A stretch of 64,000 nucleotides of DNA from Sphingobacteriales bacterium (GTDB lineage Bacteria; Bacteroidota; Bacteroidia; Chitinophagales; LD1). The translations under genes and the position numbers were made by a program. The notes below the pieces were generated by a model. That model made no database searches and was not told the origin of the DNA. It saw only the letters and a program-made list of their open reading frames with translations. The stretch covers positions 160,222 to 224,221 of the forward strand of contig JADFDM010000007.1 of NCBI GenBank assembly GCA_018262795.1. Direction: 5' to 3'. The first letter of the stretch is position 1; each line of letters starts with the position of its first letter. Below are positions 35,673 through 44,295 of this stretch, in pieces.

Positions 35673-36827
35673 TTATTTGATCACTACAAACTTGTCTTGT
35701 TTCACAAGTTGGTTGTTGCCATCCATAATCTTGTAGATATAGTTTCCTTTTGCAAGGTTGGCAATATTTACGGTAGAGGTTTGACCATCCAAAGTAGTGC
35801 TGCTAACCATTCTGCCGGTTACATCTAACACTGCGAAATTATATCCGGAGATATTTTTATCTGCAGAAATAGTAAGCACATCTGAAGCCGGGTTAGGGAA
35901 TACGCTAAGAGCGATGTTACCTATTTCGTTGATGCCAACCGGGATTACTGTAACAGTTACCTGCACACATGAAGTAACCTGTCCACATCCTTCCCCTCTC
36001 ACAAAGTAGGTAGTGGTAGCAGCCGGAGTAACAGTTAATGAAGCCCCTGTTCCAACTTGAGTACCACCGCAAGAACCGGAATACCAAGTCCACTGACCGT
36101 TGCCCAAAGAGCCTCCGCTTAAGCTAAGCGTATCGCTTTGCCCTTGTGTAATGGTGGAAGAAGTAGCAGAAGCAGAAGTAGGTACCGTTGGCGCTGTGCA
36201 AGGGGCAACTCCACCTACATATCCTAAACTTACAGCATCAACATTTAGGGTTGAGCCGAGGCGAGGTTGATTGGCACTAGATATAAACTGAATCATCAAG
36301 GTATCTATCGTACCGGTAGTGTCTGTATAGTTGTCTGTCAGCGGAATAAATACGTTAGCCCATTGACCGGCAGTTCCAGTCAGAAGCAGTCCTCCATTGA
36401 GCACCCAAGACCCTCCGGTTTTGTGAGCACCTAAGCCGAGGTACGCGGTATCATTACCAGTAGGTGTATATTTATAAGAAAAAAACAGAGTGTCAGGTCT
36501 GTAAGCAAATGGAGTTCCATAGAACTGTGGCGATGCTCCATTAAAGAATCCGGTTCCGAGGGACAACATACCGGGAACAGTATCATTTGCCAATGCAATA
36601 TAAGTGGAGGTCAACTTCACAGAAGCCGCTCCGTCCACCTTATCTACAGTGTCTTTCATTGACAAGCCGGATGGTGCAATCGGTGGAATAATAGCATCTA
36701 AAGTGGCCCATCCGTCTGGTGCACTTGGCGATGTCCATGTTTCGAAACTACCATTTTGTACTTGTTGGGCATTCAAAGCAAAGAAGGCCACAACCAATGC
36801 TGTTAGTAGGGTAAATTTTGTTTTCAT
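35673..36827 (-). CDS. Secreted PCMD-like protein with T9SS type A sorting domain
   Basis: This 384-residue protein has a signal peptide MKTKFTLLTALVVAFFALNA. Residues about 22-200 begin QQVQNGSFETWTSPSAPDGW and continue as a beta-sandwich like the PCMD/carbohydrate-binding jelly-roll fold. An Ig-like segment follows (about 215-290, GNGQWTWYSGSCGGTQVGTG), then a type A sorting domain (LSVFPNPASDVLTISADKN, DVTGRMVSS, NIANLAKGNYIYKI). Likely exported and attached to the surface; binding to carbohydrate is an inference from fold resemblance. Confidence 0.82.
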   Translation of the reverse strand: MKTKFTLLTALVVAFFALNAQQVQNGSFETWTSPSAPDGWATLDAIIPPIAPSGLSMKDTVDKVDGAASVKLTSTYIALANDTVPGMLSLGTGFFNGASPQFYGTPFAYRPDTLFFSYKYTPTGNDTAYLGLGAHKTGGSWVLNGGLLLTGTAGQWANVFIPLTDNYTDTTGTIDTLMIQFISSANQPRLGSTLNVDAVSLGYVGGVAPCTAPTVPTSASATSSTITQGQSDTLSLSGGSLGNGQWTWYSGSCGGTQVGTGASLTVTPAATTTYFVRGEGCGQVTSCVQVTVTVIPVGINEIGNIALSVFPNPASDVLTISADKNISGYNFAVLDVTGRMVSSTTLDGQTSTVNIANLAKGNYIYKIMDGNNQLVKQDKFVVIK

Positions 36828-36865
36828 TCTTTCGAGTGTTTTATGTTACTAATTTTTTAACCCGC

Positions 36866-36873
36866 CAAAAATA
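36866..36873 (-). promoter_or_regulatory. Candidate -7 promoter element of the PCMD-like gene
   Basis: The minus strand reads TATTTTTG 38 bases before the ATG at 36827; no -33 TTG at the standard distance. Confidence 0.3.
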
Positions 36874-36957
36874 GAATTTTAGAGGTATGATTCTTAGGAT
36901 AAAATTCAGGGGGCCATCTTTTAGCAAAAAATGACAAAACAATGACAATAGAAACTG

Positions 36958-37560
36958 CTATAAACGGATAAAGGTAATAGCTACCTGTAGCAACCCAATC
37001 AAAAACCCGATAATGCCCCCGATGTATTCTACAAATTTGAACTCCTTCTCAAGTACCTTCATTAACAACTGTTCCAATTTATCTACCTCTAAAACAGCTA
37101 CTCGGTCTGAAATTATCTTCGCCACATCAAAATCCTTTTCCATCTTCATCACTACATGGTCAATAATTTCGGGAGTGAAGTATTCAATTTCATCTAAAAT
37201 TTCTTCTTTGAATTCGCTTCTTCGCTTTTCACTGAGCAGGGCTGCCAAAACCGGATGCTTTTGCTGAAACGAACCATTTAGGTAATCATCCATTTTTCTT
37301 TCTACAATGGCCTTTATATGACTCATCTGCTCGGAGGACTTTAAATGTGGAGTCACATCTTCGGGAGTCAGAAGTTCAGAAGCTATCATACTCCCTATTT
37401 TGGCCGCTACTTCGGTTTGATGTTTTGGAAAAATGCCATGAAAAGTGATTCCTAATATTCTATGAGGCTGGCGAGGATAGAACAGCATTTTAACCGCTAC
37501 CCAGTTGGTGAACCATCCTATGAGGGCAGAGATAATTGGTAGAAGGACAATAATTACCAT
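36958..37560 (-). CDS. DUF445-family membrane protein
   Basis: This 200-residue protein has transmembrane helices at both ends (about 2-22, VIIVLLPIISALIGWFTNW; about 178-198, IGGIIGFLIGLLQVAITF). The DUF445/YheB-type motif is GWFTNWVAVKMLFYPRQP followed by GIFPKHQTEVAAKIG. The middle is helical and charged. Members are inner-membrane proteins of unclear role. It is shorter than the typical about 380-420 residues, as in many Bacteroidota versions. It is 66 bp from the lipoprotein gene downstream on the same strand. Confidence 0.8.
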   Translation of the reverse strand: MVIIVLLPIISALIGWFTNWVAVKMLFYPRQPHRILGITFHGIFPKHQTEVAAKIGSMIASELLTPEDVTPHLKSSEQMSHIKAIVERKMDDYLNGSFQQKHPVLAALLSEKRRSEFKEEILDEIEYFTPEIIDHVVMKMEKDFDVAKIISDRVAVLEVDKLEQLLMKVLEKEFKFVEYIGGIIGFLIGLLQVAITFIRL

Positions 37561-37626
37561 TAGAAAATGCTACAATTCACTAACGAGGTTAATGAATTTT
37601 TATAAGAATGAGGTCGGGAGCATAAA

Positions 37627-38136
37627 TCACAACTCGGTAAAGGAGTTGAGTATTTGATTCACATCATCCTTGTAGCGCAGTTTGCGGTCTTCGCCTCGGG
37701 TCCACACACTGATATGATAAAACTTTTTTTTGCCTTTTAGCACTACTTCGCTGAAATAAATATTCTCATCGTTCATTTTGCCGTACAACTCTACCCGCAC
37801 TCCTTTCAGCCCTCCGATAGTGACATCGGTGGAGTCTGTGATAACGGGATTCTTCAGGGCTTGAGTCAGCACTTGGAGATGATGACGAACCATTTGAGAA
37901 AGACCTTGACCCTGTAACGAATCGTTCTCTGCGGAACCAATAGCATAAAAATTGCGAAAGCGATTGGCATATTGAAAGGGAGCCCCTTCCTCCAAATCGT
38001 GCTGTTCACTCATCCACGGTGGAACAGAAACAGTAAACTCATTATTTGCATTTACTACCTCATATTTATTGGAATATTTACAACCGACTTCGGCAAATAA
38101 TCCAAAACAGAAAAGCGTATAAAGCAAATATTTCAT
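37627..38136 (-). CDS. Putative exported lipoprotein of unknown function
   Basis: This 169-residue protein has an N-terminal hydrophobic segment and a possible but imperfect lipobox (FAEVGC, Cys19). The remainder is a single alpha/beta domain with EFTVSVPPWM near the N-terminus and YHISVWTRGEDRK near the C-terminus, a layout like the PsbP/DcrB-type small domain. I cannot assign a role. It lies between the DUF445 gene and the sterol-desaturase pair, all minus strand, and may be co-transcribed with them. Confidence 0.6.
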   Translation of the reverse strand: MKYLLYTLFCFGLFAEVGCKYSNKYEVVNANNEFTVSVPPWMSEQHDLEEGAPFQYANRFRNFYAIGSAENDSLQGQGLSQMVRHHLQVLTQALKNPVITDSTDVTIGGLKGVRVELYGKMNDENIYFSEVVLKGKKKFYHISVWTRGEDRKLRYKDDVNQILNSFTEL

Positions 38137-38164
38137 CGGATAGAAGATTTTGGGGCGAATGTAA

Positions 38165-39064
38165 TCAGCTTTGATGTTCCTTTTCTAAAAGTTGCTTGCG
38201 CAAAGTTCTCGCTCTTAAATCGGGGCCGTCATGACTCCATCCGGGAGAGCAGAAAATATATTTCAATTTATTCGCTATTCCGGGAGCGCGCTTCACATCT
38301 TTCCACACCGCTATAAATTCATGCGAAGCTATTTTAAAGAGGTTATAGGTTTCGATGTTGGTGGTGATTCCATAAACCGGCTTTTCACTTTCATTCTCTT
38401 GTGAAAAGGTACCGAACAGCCGATCCCAAATAATGAGAATGCCGGCATGGTTTTGATCGAGGTAGCGAATATTGGAAGCGTGATGCACCCGGTGATGTGA
38501 GGGGGTGTTGAAGATAAATTCGATCCAAGCAGGGAGCTTTCTGATTAACTCGGTATGCACCCAATATTGATAAATGAGAGAGATACTCATCATCATCATC
38601 ATCATTAAGGGGTCAAAGCCTATCAGCGGTAGCCACATCCACCAAAAAAATTTATACAACTGCTCTGCCCAACTTTGGCGCAAGGCAGTAGATAAGTTGA
38701 AAGATTGCGAGGAGTGATGATTGACGTGCGCTGCCCATAAAATTCGAATTTCGTGACTTAACCGATGGTGCCAGTAAAAAGTAAAATCATCGGCAAATAG
38801 GATGAGTGCCCAACTCCACCAATGCCAGCCAATAGTAAACAACCTGAATTGATATAGATATAGAAAAGCGGTGAACGCGAGGGTTTTCATCAGCAGGTCA
38901 ATCACCAATGAACCAAGCCCCATACCAATGGAGGCAAATGAGTCTTTGGTTTGGTACAGGTTCAGCCTTTCTTTCCAATTGATAAATAACTCACAGGCAA
39001 TGGTGAGAAGGAAAAAAGGAATGGCATAAACTACCGGATCATATTCAAAGGGCATTGCCTGCAT
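38165..39064 (-). CDS. Sterol desaturase / fatty acid hydroxylase family protein, copy 1
   Basis: This 299-residue membrane enzyme has about four hydrophobic segments and the di-iron His-box series: HHRLSHE (first), HVNHHSS (second) and HHRVHH (third, in TPSHHRVHHASN), with an extra His in HTELIRK. The family uses O2 to hydroxylate or desaturate membrane lipids, sterols or carotenoids. A run of Met (MMMMMMSIS) lies in one membrane segment. It sits 20 bp downstream of a second family member, so they look like a tandem duplication or a two-enzyme operon. Substrate unknown. Confidence 0.85.
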   Translation of the reverse strand: MQAMPFEYDPVVYAIPFFLLTIACELFINWKERLNLYQTKDSFASIGMGLGSLVIDLLMKTLAFTAFLYLYQFRLFTIGWHWWSWALILFADDFTFYWHHRLSHEIRILWAAHVNHHSSQSFNLSTALRQSWAEQLYKFFWWMWLPLIGFDPLMMMMMMSISLIYQYWVHTELIRKLPAWIEFIFNTPSHHRVHHASNIRYLDQNHAGILIIWDRLFGTFSQENESEKPVYGITTNIETYNLFKIASHEFIAVWKDVKRAPGIANKLKYIFCSPGWSHDGPDLRARTLRKQLLEKEHQS

Positions 39065-39084
39065 GAGTGCTATTGAAGTTTAGT

Positions 39085-40347
39085 TTAAGTGTGCAAAGGT
39101 TCTAAATTTTCGGCAAGGGCGGTTTGATTTATTTCGGAAACGAAACGACTAAACCAAATAGCGCCTATAATAGACAGCCCTGCGAATACGGCAACAACGT
39201 ATAGCTGATAGGCATGGTTCTGAAGTAGAAAAAATAATACGACCGGAATGAGCAGATGGCGGAAATACTCTAATGGCACCACCCATCTTTTTTTTTCAAA
39301 CATGGCTCCGAAATTGACCACCGTTAGTAGGATGATAGCTGAAAAAATAACTTTCCAGCCCAGATGATTCAGCGGATCTGTTTTATACATCACCAGAAAA
39401 GCAGAAGTGCCTACCAGTAGAAACACAAATTCAAAAAAGATGTAGTAATTGAAGGGCCCTGAAACCTCACTATTATATTTGTGAAAGGTTTGCGGACTTA
39501 CCTCTTGCGGTGGAGAGATGCCTCCCAAGGAGGCCGGCCGCCAACCCGGTTGTTTCAGCCAAACTGAAATTTTATCCTTCCAGCCGTGAACCGCTAAAAA
39601 TGTTTTCCAAGTATCTTCCCAATATTCAAAATTGACCCATAGCGGATTCCAACTTTTGGGCTGCTTGGTAATGCCATATACCACCTCTTCTTCTTCTTCC
39701 TGAAAAGTGCCGAACATGCGGTCGAAGATAATGAGGGTGCCTCCGTGATTGCGATCAATGTATTTAGGATTTACTCCGTGATGCACCCGATGATGCGAGG
39801 GGGTATTGAAAATGTATTCGACAGGAGTCGGTAATTTGCCGATCATCTTGGTGTGAATCCAGAACTGATAAAGAGTTTGCAGAGAGGCAACCACTATAAA
39901 AAGTTCGGGGCGAAAGCCGAGCAATGCCAACGGCAAATAGAACACAAATGAAAAGGCTCCCTGAAACCAGGCCTGCCTGAGCGCAACGGTCAGGTTATAT
40001 TCCTCGCTCTGATGATGTACCGCATGGCTGCCCCACATCACCGATATTTCGTGAGCTAAACGGTGAAACCAGTAGTAAAAGAAATCAACTCCTATAAATA
40101 GCACGATCCATACCCACCACACGTTTGGAATCATTCCCTTGAGAGGAGAAATATCGTACAGCTTGAAGTAAGCGACCACCGTCAGTGCTTTGAGAAAAAG
40201 ACCCGATATCTGCGAACCAATGCCACAACTGAGATTGGTCACCGCATCGTTGAAGCGGTAATATGACAGTTTTTTAATGCGCGATACAATCAGTTCTAAG
40301 CCTATGAATAAAAAGAAGAGTGGAATGGAATAAACAATCAGGCTCAT
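39085..40347 (-). CDS. Sterol desaturase / fatty acid hydroxylase family protein, copy 2 (extended)
   Basis: This 420-residue paralog has the same His boxes (HRLAHE, HAVHHQSEE, TPSHHRVHHGVN). The first about 280 residues align in order with the downstream copy. The last about 120 residues are an extra block with several more membrane segments (YYIFFEFVFLLVGTSAFLVM, LLIPVVLFFLLQ), absent from the smaller copy. TMEM195/alkylglycerol monooxygenase-like bacterial proteins also have C-terminal membrane extensions, so ether-lipid or related lipid oxidation is one possibility; unproven. It is the first gene of this minus-strand group. Confidence 0.85.
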   Translation of the reverse strand: MSLIVYSIPLFFLFIGLELIVSRIKKLSYYRFNDAVTNLSCGIGSQISGLFLKALTVVAYFKLYDISPLKGMIPNVWWVWIVLFIGVDFFYYWFHRLAHEISVMWGSHAVHHQSEEYNLTVALRQAWFQGAFSFVFYLPLALLGFRPELFIVVASLQTLYQFWIHTKMIGKLPTPVEYIFNTPSHHRVHHGVNPKYIDRNHGGTLIIFDRMFGTFQEEEEEVVYGITKQPKSWNPLWVNFEYWEDTWKTFLAVHGWKDKISVWLKQPGWRPASLGGISPPQEVSPQTFHKYNSEVSGPFNYYIFFEFVFLLVGTSAFLVMYKTDPLNHLGWKVIFSAIILLTVVNFGAMFEKKRWVVPLEYFRHLLIPVVLFFLLQNHAYQLYVVAVFAGLSIIGAIWFSRFVSEINQTALAENLEPLHT

Positions 40348-40473
40348 GGCATTTTCGTTTTGACGCTGAAATTTAGCGAAGTATTATCACATTCTCTTTC
40401 TAAGCAGCCGTACTCAGCACTGCTCCGAAAAAGCAATTAGCGTTTCTTACTTGACCGAGTATCGGCTCGCTTT

Positions 40474-42075
40474 TTATTTTTCCTTTCGGGTAAAGGCACT
40501 TTCCGCTACATATTTCCCGTTCATTTTTGTGCCGACAAAAAGCACATCTCCTTCCCCGGCAAAAATGCCTTGCCGCGTGAGTGGGGTTTCAAAATACTCT
40601 GTGGCAAGTAAATTCCATTGAGGTGTTTTGCTGTTCATCATTTGTGAGGAGGAATAAACCATTACGGAACTCTCTTTGCCATTTGCATTATTTTTCACAG
40701 ACATCTTAATATAATCACCCACCACGCCACAAGTGCGATCATTGGTAACGAAACTCAATACATTTTTCACTCCGGATCGAGATGTTTCTACGGTAATGAT
40801 TGCGTTTTGCCAGTGATCCACTTTTCTGCAAATACTAATAGAGTTTTGCGAATCGCCTTCTGCCCGCAAACATCCTTTGCCATACACCGCCCTTGAATTA
40901 GGATAGTTTGAATCTGGTGAAGACCGCGTAGTGGAAGGCAGTGTTTCCCAATCTGTTTTTGTTTCACTTACCATCCTATTCCAAAAAGATTCGTCAGATG
41001 GTGAAATATATATACGGTGACCGGGTTCCGTAAAGGCGGAAGTATCCTTGAACATTTCGGAATGAATGGGCTGATAGGGCTGCGAAAATCCCTTGCCTTT
41101 GTAATGAATCCATGGATAATCGGTTTGCAAAAATTGAAAGCCTGCTTTAATACGCATCTCTTGCTGCTCTATGCTGAATGAATTTTCTCCACGCACTATT
41201 CCCCCCTGTGCAATAAACCTTGCTACGTTCTTTAAGTGATTTGTATCATTTAGTATTTCTACTTGCTGAAAAACAGAAGTATTATAAGCGCGCTTCAACA
41301 TTTCTTCAGGAATTTTTTCGGCTGCTTTTCCGGGTTTATTAAAAACGCTGAAATCCGAAAACATGGGAAAGGCAGAAGGATTTTTTGAAGAACCATATAC
41401 GGCCCATCCTAATCCGCCATGACCGATGATGCCAAAATGGAAATTACCCAGCACCACAAAAATGAATTTACCCCGTAATTCCTCAATGGTTGGCCAAATT
41501 TCAGAGGATGATTTTATGCAATCACACAAATTATCAGCACCGGGGCATCGCTTCATCAAATCGCGAGGACGAAACAGTGATGTTCCTAAGTATTTCTCTA
41601 ATAAACTGTCTAAATCGGCCGGAGTATGTGTGGGGTCAAAATTTTTTTTCAGAATCTCTTTCAGTTCAAACACGACTGTGACCACCTCATGTTGTGGAAC
41701 GGCATAATTGAACTGCTGTAATTGTTTTAAGAAATCGGGGAGGGTTGCGAACAAAACATTTTTCCGCCTGCCGGTGTGATAAATTGCCCATTGCCCTTTT
41801 TTGCCGGGTATTTTATGAATGTCAATTTCGAGCGCACGAGCTTGCTCAAACAGCAGTTGGTCCATCAGCCTTTCTTGTGTGCCACTGGCAAAAGGCTCAA
41901 CAGTAGGGGTGCGTTTTACCCAATAAGAATTGTGCGTAGCTATACTAAACACTTGATTGTATCTCGGAAGCGGTGAGGGTTGTGCTAATAGAGCCGAACT
42001 AAATAGCAATAATACAGCGAGTATGAAAATGCTGCTTGTTGAAGTTTTAAATTTTTTATTCCTCGAAATTTTCAT
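40474..42075 (-). CDS. Secreted PI-PLC-like phosphodiesterase
   Basis: This 533-residue protein has a signal peptide (about 12-32, SSIFILAVLLLFSSALLAQ). The PI-PLC/GDPD-like TIM-barrel region is recognisable by THNSY (catalytic-type His48), LEIDIH (Glu83, Asp85, His87) and IYHTGRR (His100), and later VFELKE. This pattern is that of Ca2+-dependent PI-PLC-domain secreted proteins. The last about 130 residues are a beta-rich extra domain (ITVETSRSGVKNVLSFV) without a T9SS sorting signature. It likely cleaves phospholipid or related phosphodiesters in the periplasm or outside. The exact substrate is unknown. Confidence 0.8.
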   Translation of the reverse strand: MKISRNKKFKTSTSSIFILAVLLLFSSALLAQPSPLPRYNQVFSIATHNSYWVKRTPTVEPFASGTQERLMDQLLFEQARALEIDIHKIPGKKGQWAIYHTGRRKNVLFATLPDFLKQLQQFNYAVPQHEVVTVVFELKEILKKNFDPTHTPADLDSLLEKYLGTSLFRPRDLMKRCPGADNLCDCIKSSSEIWPTIEELRGKFIFVVLGNFHFGIIGHGGLGWAVYGSSKNPSAFPMFSDFSVFNKPGKAAEKIPEEMLKRAYNTSVFQQVEILNDTNHLKNVARFIAQGGIVRGENSFSIEQQEMRIKAGFQFLQTDYPWIHYKGKGFSQPYQPIHSEMFKDTSAFTEPGHRIYISPSDESFWNRMVSETKTDWETLPSTTRSSPDSNYPNSRAVYGKGCLRAEGDSQNSISICRKVDHWQNAIITVETSRSGVKNVLSFVTNDRTCGVVGDYIKMSVKNNANGKESSVMVYSSSQMMNSKTPQWNLLATEYFETPLTRQGIFAGEGDVLFVGTKMNGKYVAESAFTRKEK

Positions 42076-42294
42076 TTCTCACTTGTTCAATTTGCCTCCA
42101 CTGGCCACCCTTCAAAGCGCTATAACTTTTGACCTCCGCTGGTTGTGTGTGTTGAGTAAAACTTTATCTCCGGCAAAACCCTACAATTTTTCTACTTTTT
42201 CATTTCTCTTCTCCCACAGGGTTTCTTTTCCAAAAATAAACAGTGCAACGAACCCTCCGTTATTTTGGCGTTCCATTAAATGGTAATTTTTTTC

Positions 42295-42581
42295 GCAGGG
42301 TCGCCTGCGGCAGACCCCGCGAGAGAGTAATAGCCGCGAAACTTAGGCGATAATTATTAACTCCGTCATTTATGGCGGAGAAAAGCCGCTACAACTTATG
42401 TAGGGCTTTCGCCAGGACTTTAAGGTGCGCAGAGCGAAAGTCCATGAGGGTGATATTCTGCTGCCCTCAATCTCAAGGCTGGAGTTAATGCGCGAAGAGG
42501 TTTGCTTTGCTTACCTGCTGGCTTGGCTGTAGAATTAAGAATAGTAGGATTAGCCCTTTCGTGTAGCAGGGTCGCCTGCGG
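42295..42581. repeat. Direct 16-bp repeats flanking element C
   Basis: GCAGGGTCGCCTGCGG occurs at 42295-42310 and again at 42566-42581, on either side of element C. TCGCCTGCGG is also seen left of copy A (about 1211-1220), so it may be part of a larger element. Confidence 0.55.
42352..42488. repeat. Structured inverted-repeat element, copy C
   Basis: The left end has the same hairpin CTCCGTCATTTATGGCGGAG (42361-42380) after ATTATTAA, and the right end GGCTGGAGTTAA. The inner arms read GGGCTTTCGC (42403-42412) and GCGAAAGTCC (42433-42442), different in sequence from copies A and B but still nearly complementary. Confidence 0.65.
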
Positions 42582-42631
42582 ATACCGGGAGAGGAGGAGG
42601 AAAACTCCTTCGCGCTTTTTTACTTCTCGCT

Positions 42632-44182
42632 TTAGCTAATCTTTATTTCTTCATCATTATCATCGAAGAATTTGAATTCGGTGATTCCGAAATCTTCGTT
42701 GGGGTATATGCGAATCCATTTCTTATGTTCCATCCACCATTTCATGCGCAGCGAAGGGAAGCCTTTGCGAAGGTATGCCGCCACAATAGGGTGGCAATAT
42801 AATTTTAGCGAAGTATGAGTGTTCAGCAAATGATTCAAATCGTTTTCAATCTGATCAATTAACAGCAGCGAAGCATTGATTTGACCGGTGCCACCGCAAC
42901 TGGGGCAAGCCTCAGTCGTAGAAATATTTATTTCGGGTTTCACTCTTTCTCGCGTAATCTGCATCAGGTTAAACTTTGAAAGCGGCAGAATGGTATGGGT
43001 GGAACGATCCTTCTCCATCACCTCCTTCATCTTTTGCTGTAGAATTCGTTTGTGTTCCGGATTCTTCATGTCAATAAAGTCAATCACAATAATGCCCCCC
43101 AGATCGCGCAATCGCAGTTGTCGGCCAATTTCTTCAGCCGCCTCCATGTTTACCTTCAAGGCATTGCTTTCCTGATCGCCTTCCATTGTGGAGCGGTGCC
43201 CGCTGTTCACATCAATCACATGCAGCGCTTCTGTTTTTTCAATAATCAGATAGCTGCCGCTGGGAATAGTTACCGTTTTGCCAAAAGAGGCTTTAATTTG
43301 TTTCGTGATTTGGAAGGTGTCAAAGATGGGGTTCTTGCCCGTGTAGCAACTCACGATGCCCTGCTTATCGGGAGCTACCCGCTTCAGATATTCTTCTATG
43401 TCTTTCGCAATCACCGGATCGTCTGTCACAATTTTATGAAACTGAGGAGAAAGCAAATCACGCAAAAAACTCTGCGTTTTATCCACCTCGCTCAACACCT
43501 TAGTCACCGGGTTCACATGCTTCAGGTTGCGCATCATCAGTTGCCATTTATCCTGAAGGGTAATTAAGTCCTGATGAAGTTCCGTAGCGCCTTTTCCGGC
43601 AGCAACGGTTCGCACGATCACGCCAAAGTTTTTGGGCTTCAGGCTTTCCACCAACACCTTCAATCGTTTCCTTTCTTCAGAGGAATCAATCTTTTTTGAA
43701 ACGCCAACCGTGTTATTAAAGGGAGTGAGTACCAGAAATCTTCCGGCAATTGAAATTTCGCAGGTTAGCCGTGGACCTTTAGTAGAGATGGGTTCCTTTA
43801 AAATTTGAACCAACAGCGAATGCTTGTTGCTCAGCACATCTTTCACGTTTCCGGTTTTTTGAATTTCGGGTTGAAATTCAAAACCGTTGAGCATTTGCTC
43901 AGGCGAAAGGTTGCCGGCCACGCACTGCCCGGTAAATTTCATGAGCGAGCGGATATCGGGACTCAAGTCAGTGTAATGCAGAAAAGCATCCTTTTCGTGC
44001 TGCACATCTACAAAGGCAGCATTCAAGCCGGGCATTACTTTCTTTATTTTTCCCAGATATATATCGCCCACAGTAAACCGATTGTTGTGCCGCTCCTGAT
44101 GAAGTTCCACCAACTGTTTGTTTTCGAGCAGCGCAATATCCACCCCATCGGGTGCCGAATGAATAATAAGTTCTTTGGTCAC
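42632..44182 (-). CDS. rng: Ribonuclease E/G family endoribonuclease
   Basis: This 516-residue protein has an S1 RNA-binding domain near the N-terminus (about 36-120, FTVGDIYLGKIKKVMPGLNA), the RNase E/G catalytic domain with metal-binding Asp in HVIDVNSGHRS and GIIVIDFIDMKNPEHK, and the zinc-link CPSCGGTGQI at about 430. There is no C-terminal degradosome scaffold, so it is closer to RNase G. It processes rRNA 5' ends and mRNA. It is the last gene of the HU-TPR-29-aa-protein group. Just upstream, at 44195-44209, a hairpin CAGCCC-GGT-GGGCTG sits in the leader. Confidence 0.93.
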   Translation of the reverse strand: MTKELIIHSAPDGVDIALLENKQLVELHQERHNNRFTVGDIYLGKIKKVMPGLNAAFVDVQHEKDAFLHYTDLSPDIRSLMKFTGQCVAGNLSPEQMLNGFEFQPEIQKTGNVKDVLSNKHSLLVQILKEPISTKGPRLTCEISIAGRFLVLTPFNNTVGVSKKIDSSEERKRLKVLVESLKPKNFGVIVRTVAAGKGATELHQDLITLQDKWQLMMRNLKHVNPVTKVLSEVDKTQSFLRDLLSPQFHKIVTDDPVIAKDIEEYLKRVAPDKQGIVSCYTGKNPIFDTFQITKQIKASFGKTVTIPSGSYLIIEKTEALHVIDVNSGHRSTMEGDQESNALKVNMEAAEEIGRQLRLRDLGGIIVIDFIDMKNPEHKRILQQKMKEVMEKDRSTHTILPLSKFNLMQITRERVKPEINISTTEACPSCGGTGQINASLLLIDQIENDLNHLLNTHTSLKLYCHPIVAAYLRKGFPSLRMKWWMEHKKWIRIYPNEDFGITEFKFFDDNDEEIKIS

Positions 44183-44260
44183 AAAATGAGTTTTACAGCC
44201 CGGTGGGCTGGGTAATTAATCATTTGAAGGTAAGCCGATGAAGGAAAGGAATGGCAAATA

Positions 44261-44288
44261 GGAAAAGTGGCACCCATTAGATGCCACT
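44261..44288 (-). terminator. Terminator after the 29-residue ribosomal-type gene
   Basis: AGTGGCA (44266-44272) and TGCCACT (44282-44288) form a perfect 7-bp stem with a 9-base loop; on the minus strand it is followed by TTTT. The short T-run makes it moderate, and it may only attenuate transcription into rng. Confidence 0.6.
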
Positions 44289-44295
44289 CCCGGTA

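Larger units (their letters stand above)
42076..42631. other. Intergenic region with repeats, no gene
   Basis: This 556-bp gap holds the structured element at 42352-42488 and two copies of GCAGGGTCGCCTGCGG (42295-42310 and 42566-42581) that flank it. No convincing coding frame was found. Confidence 0.6.
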
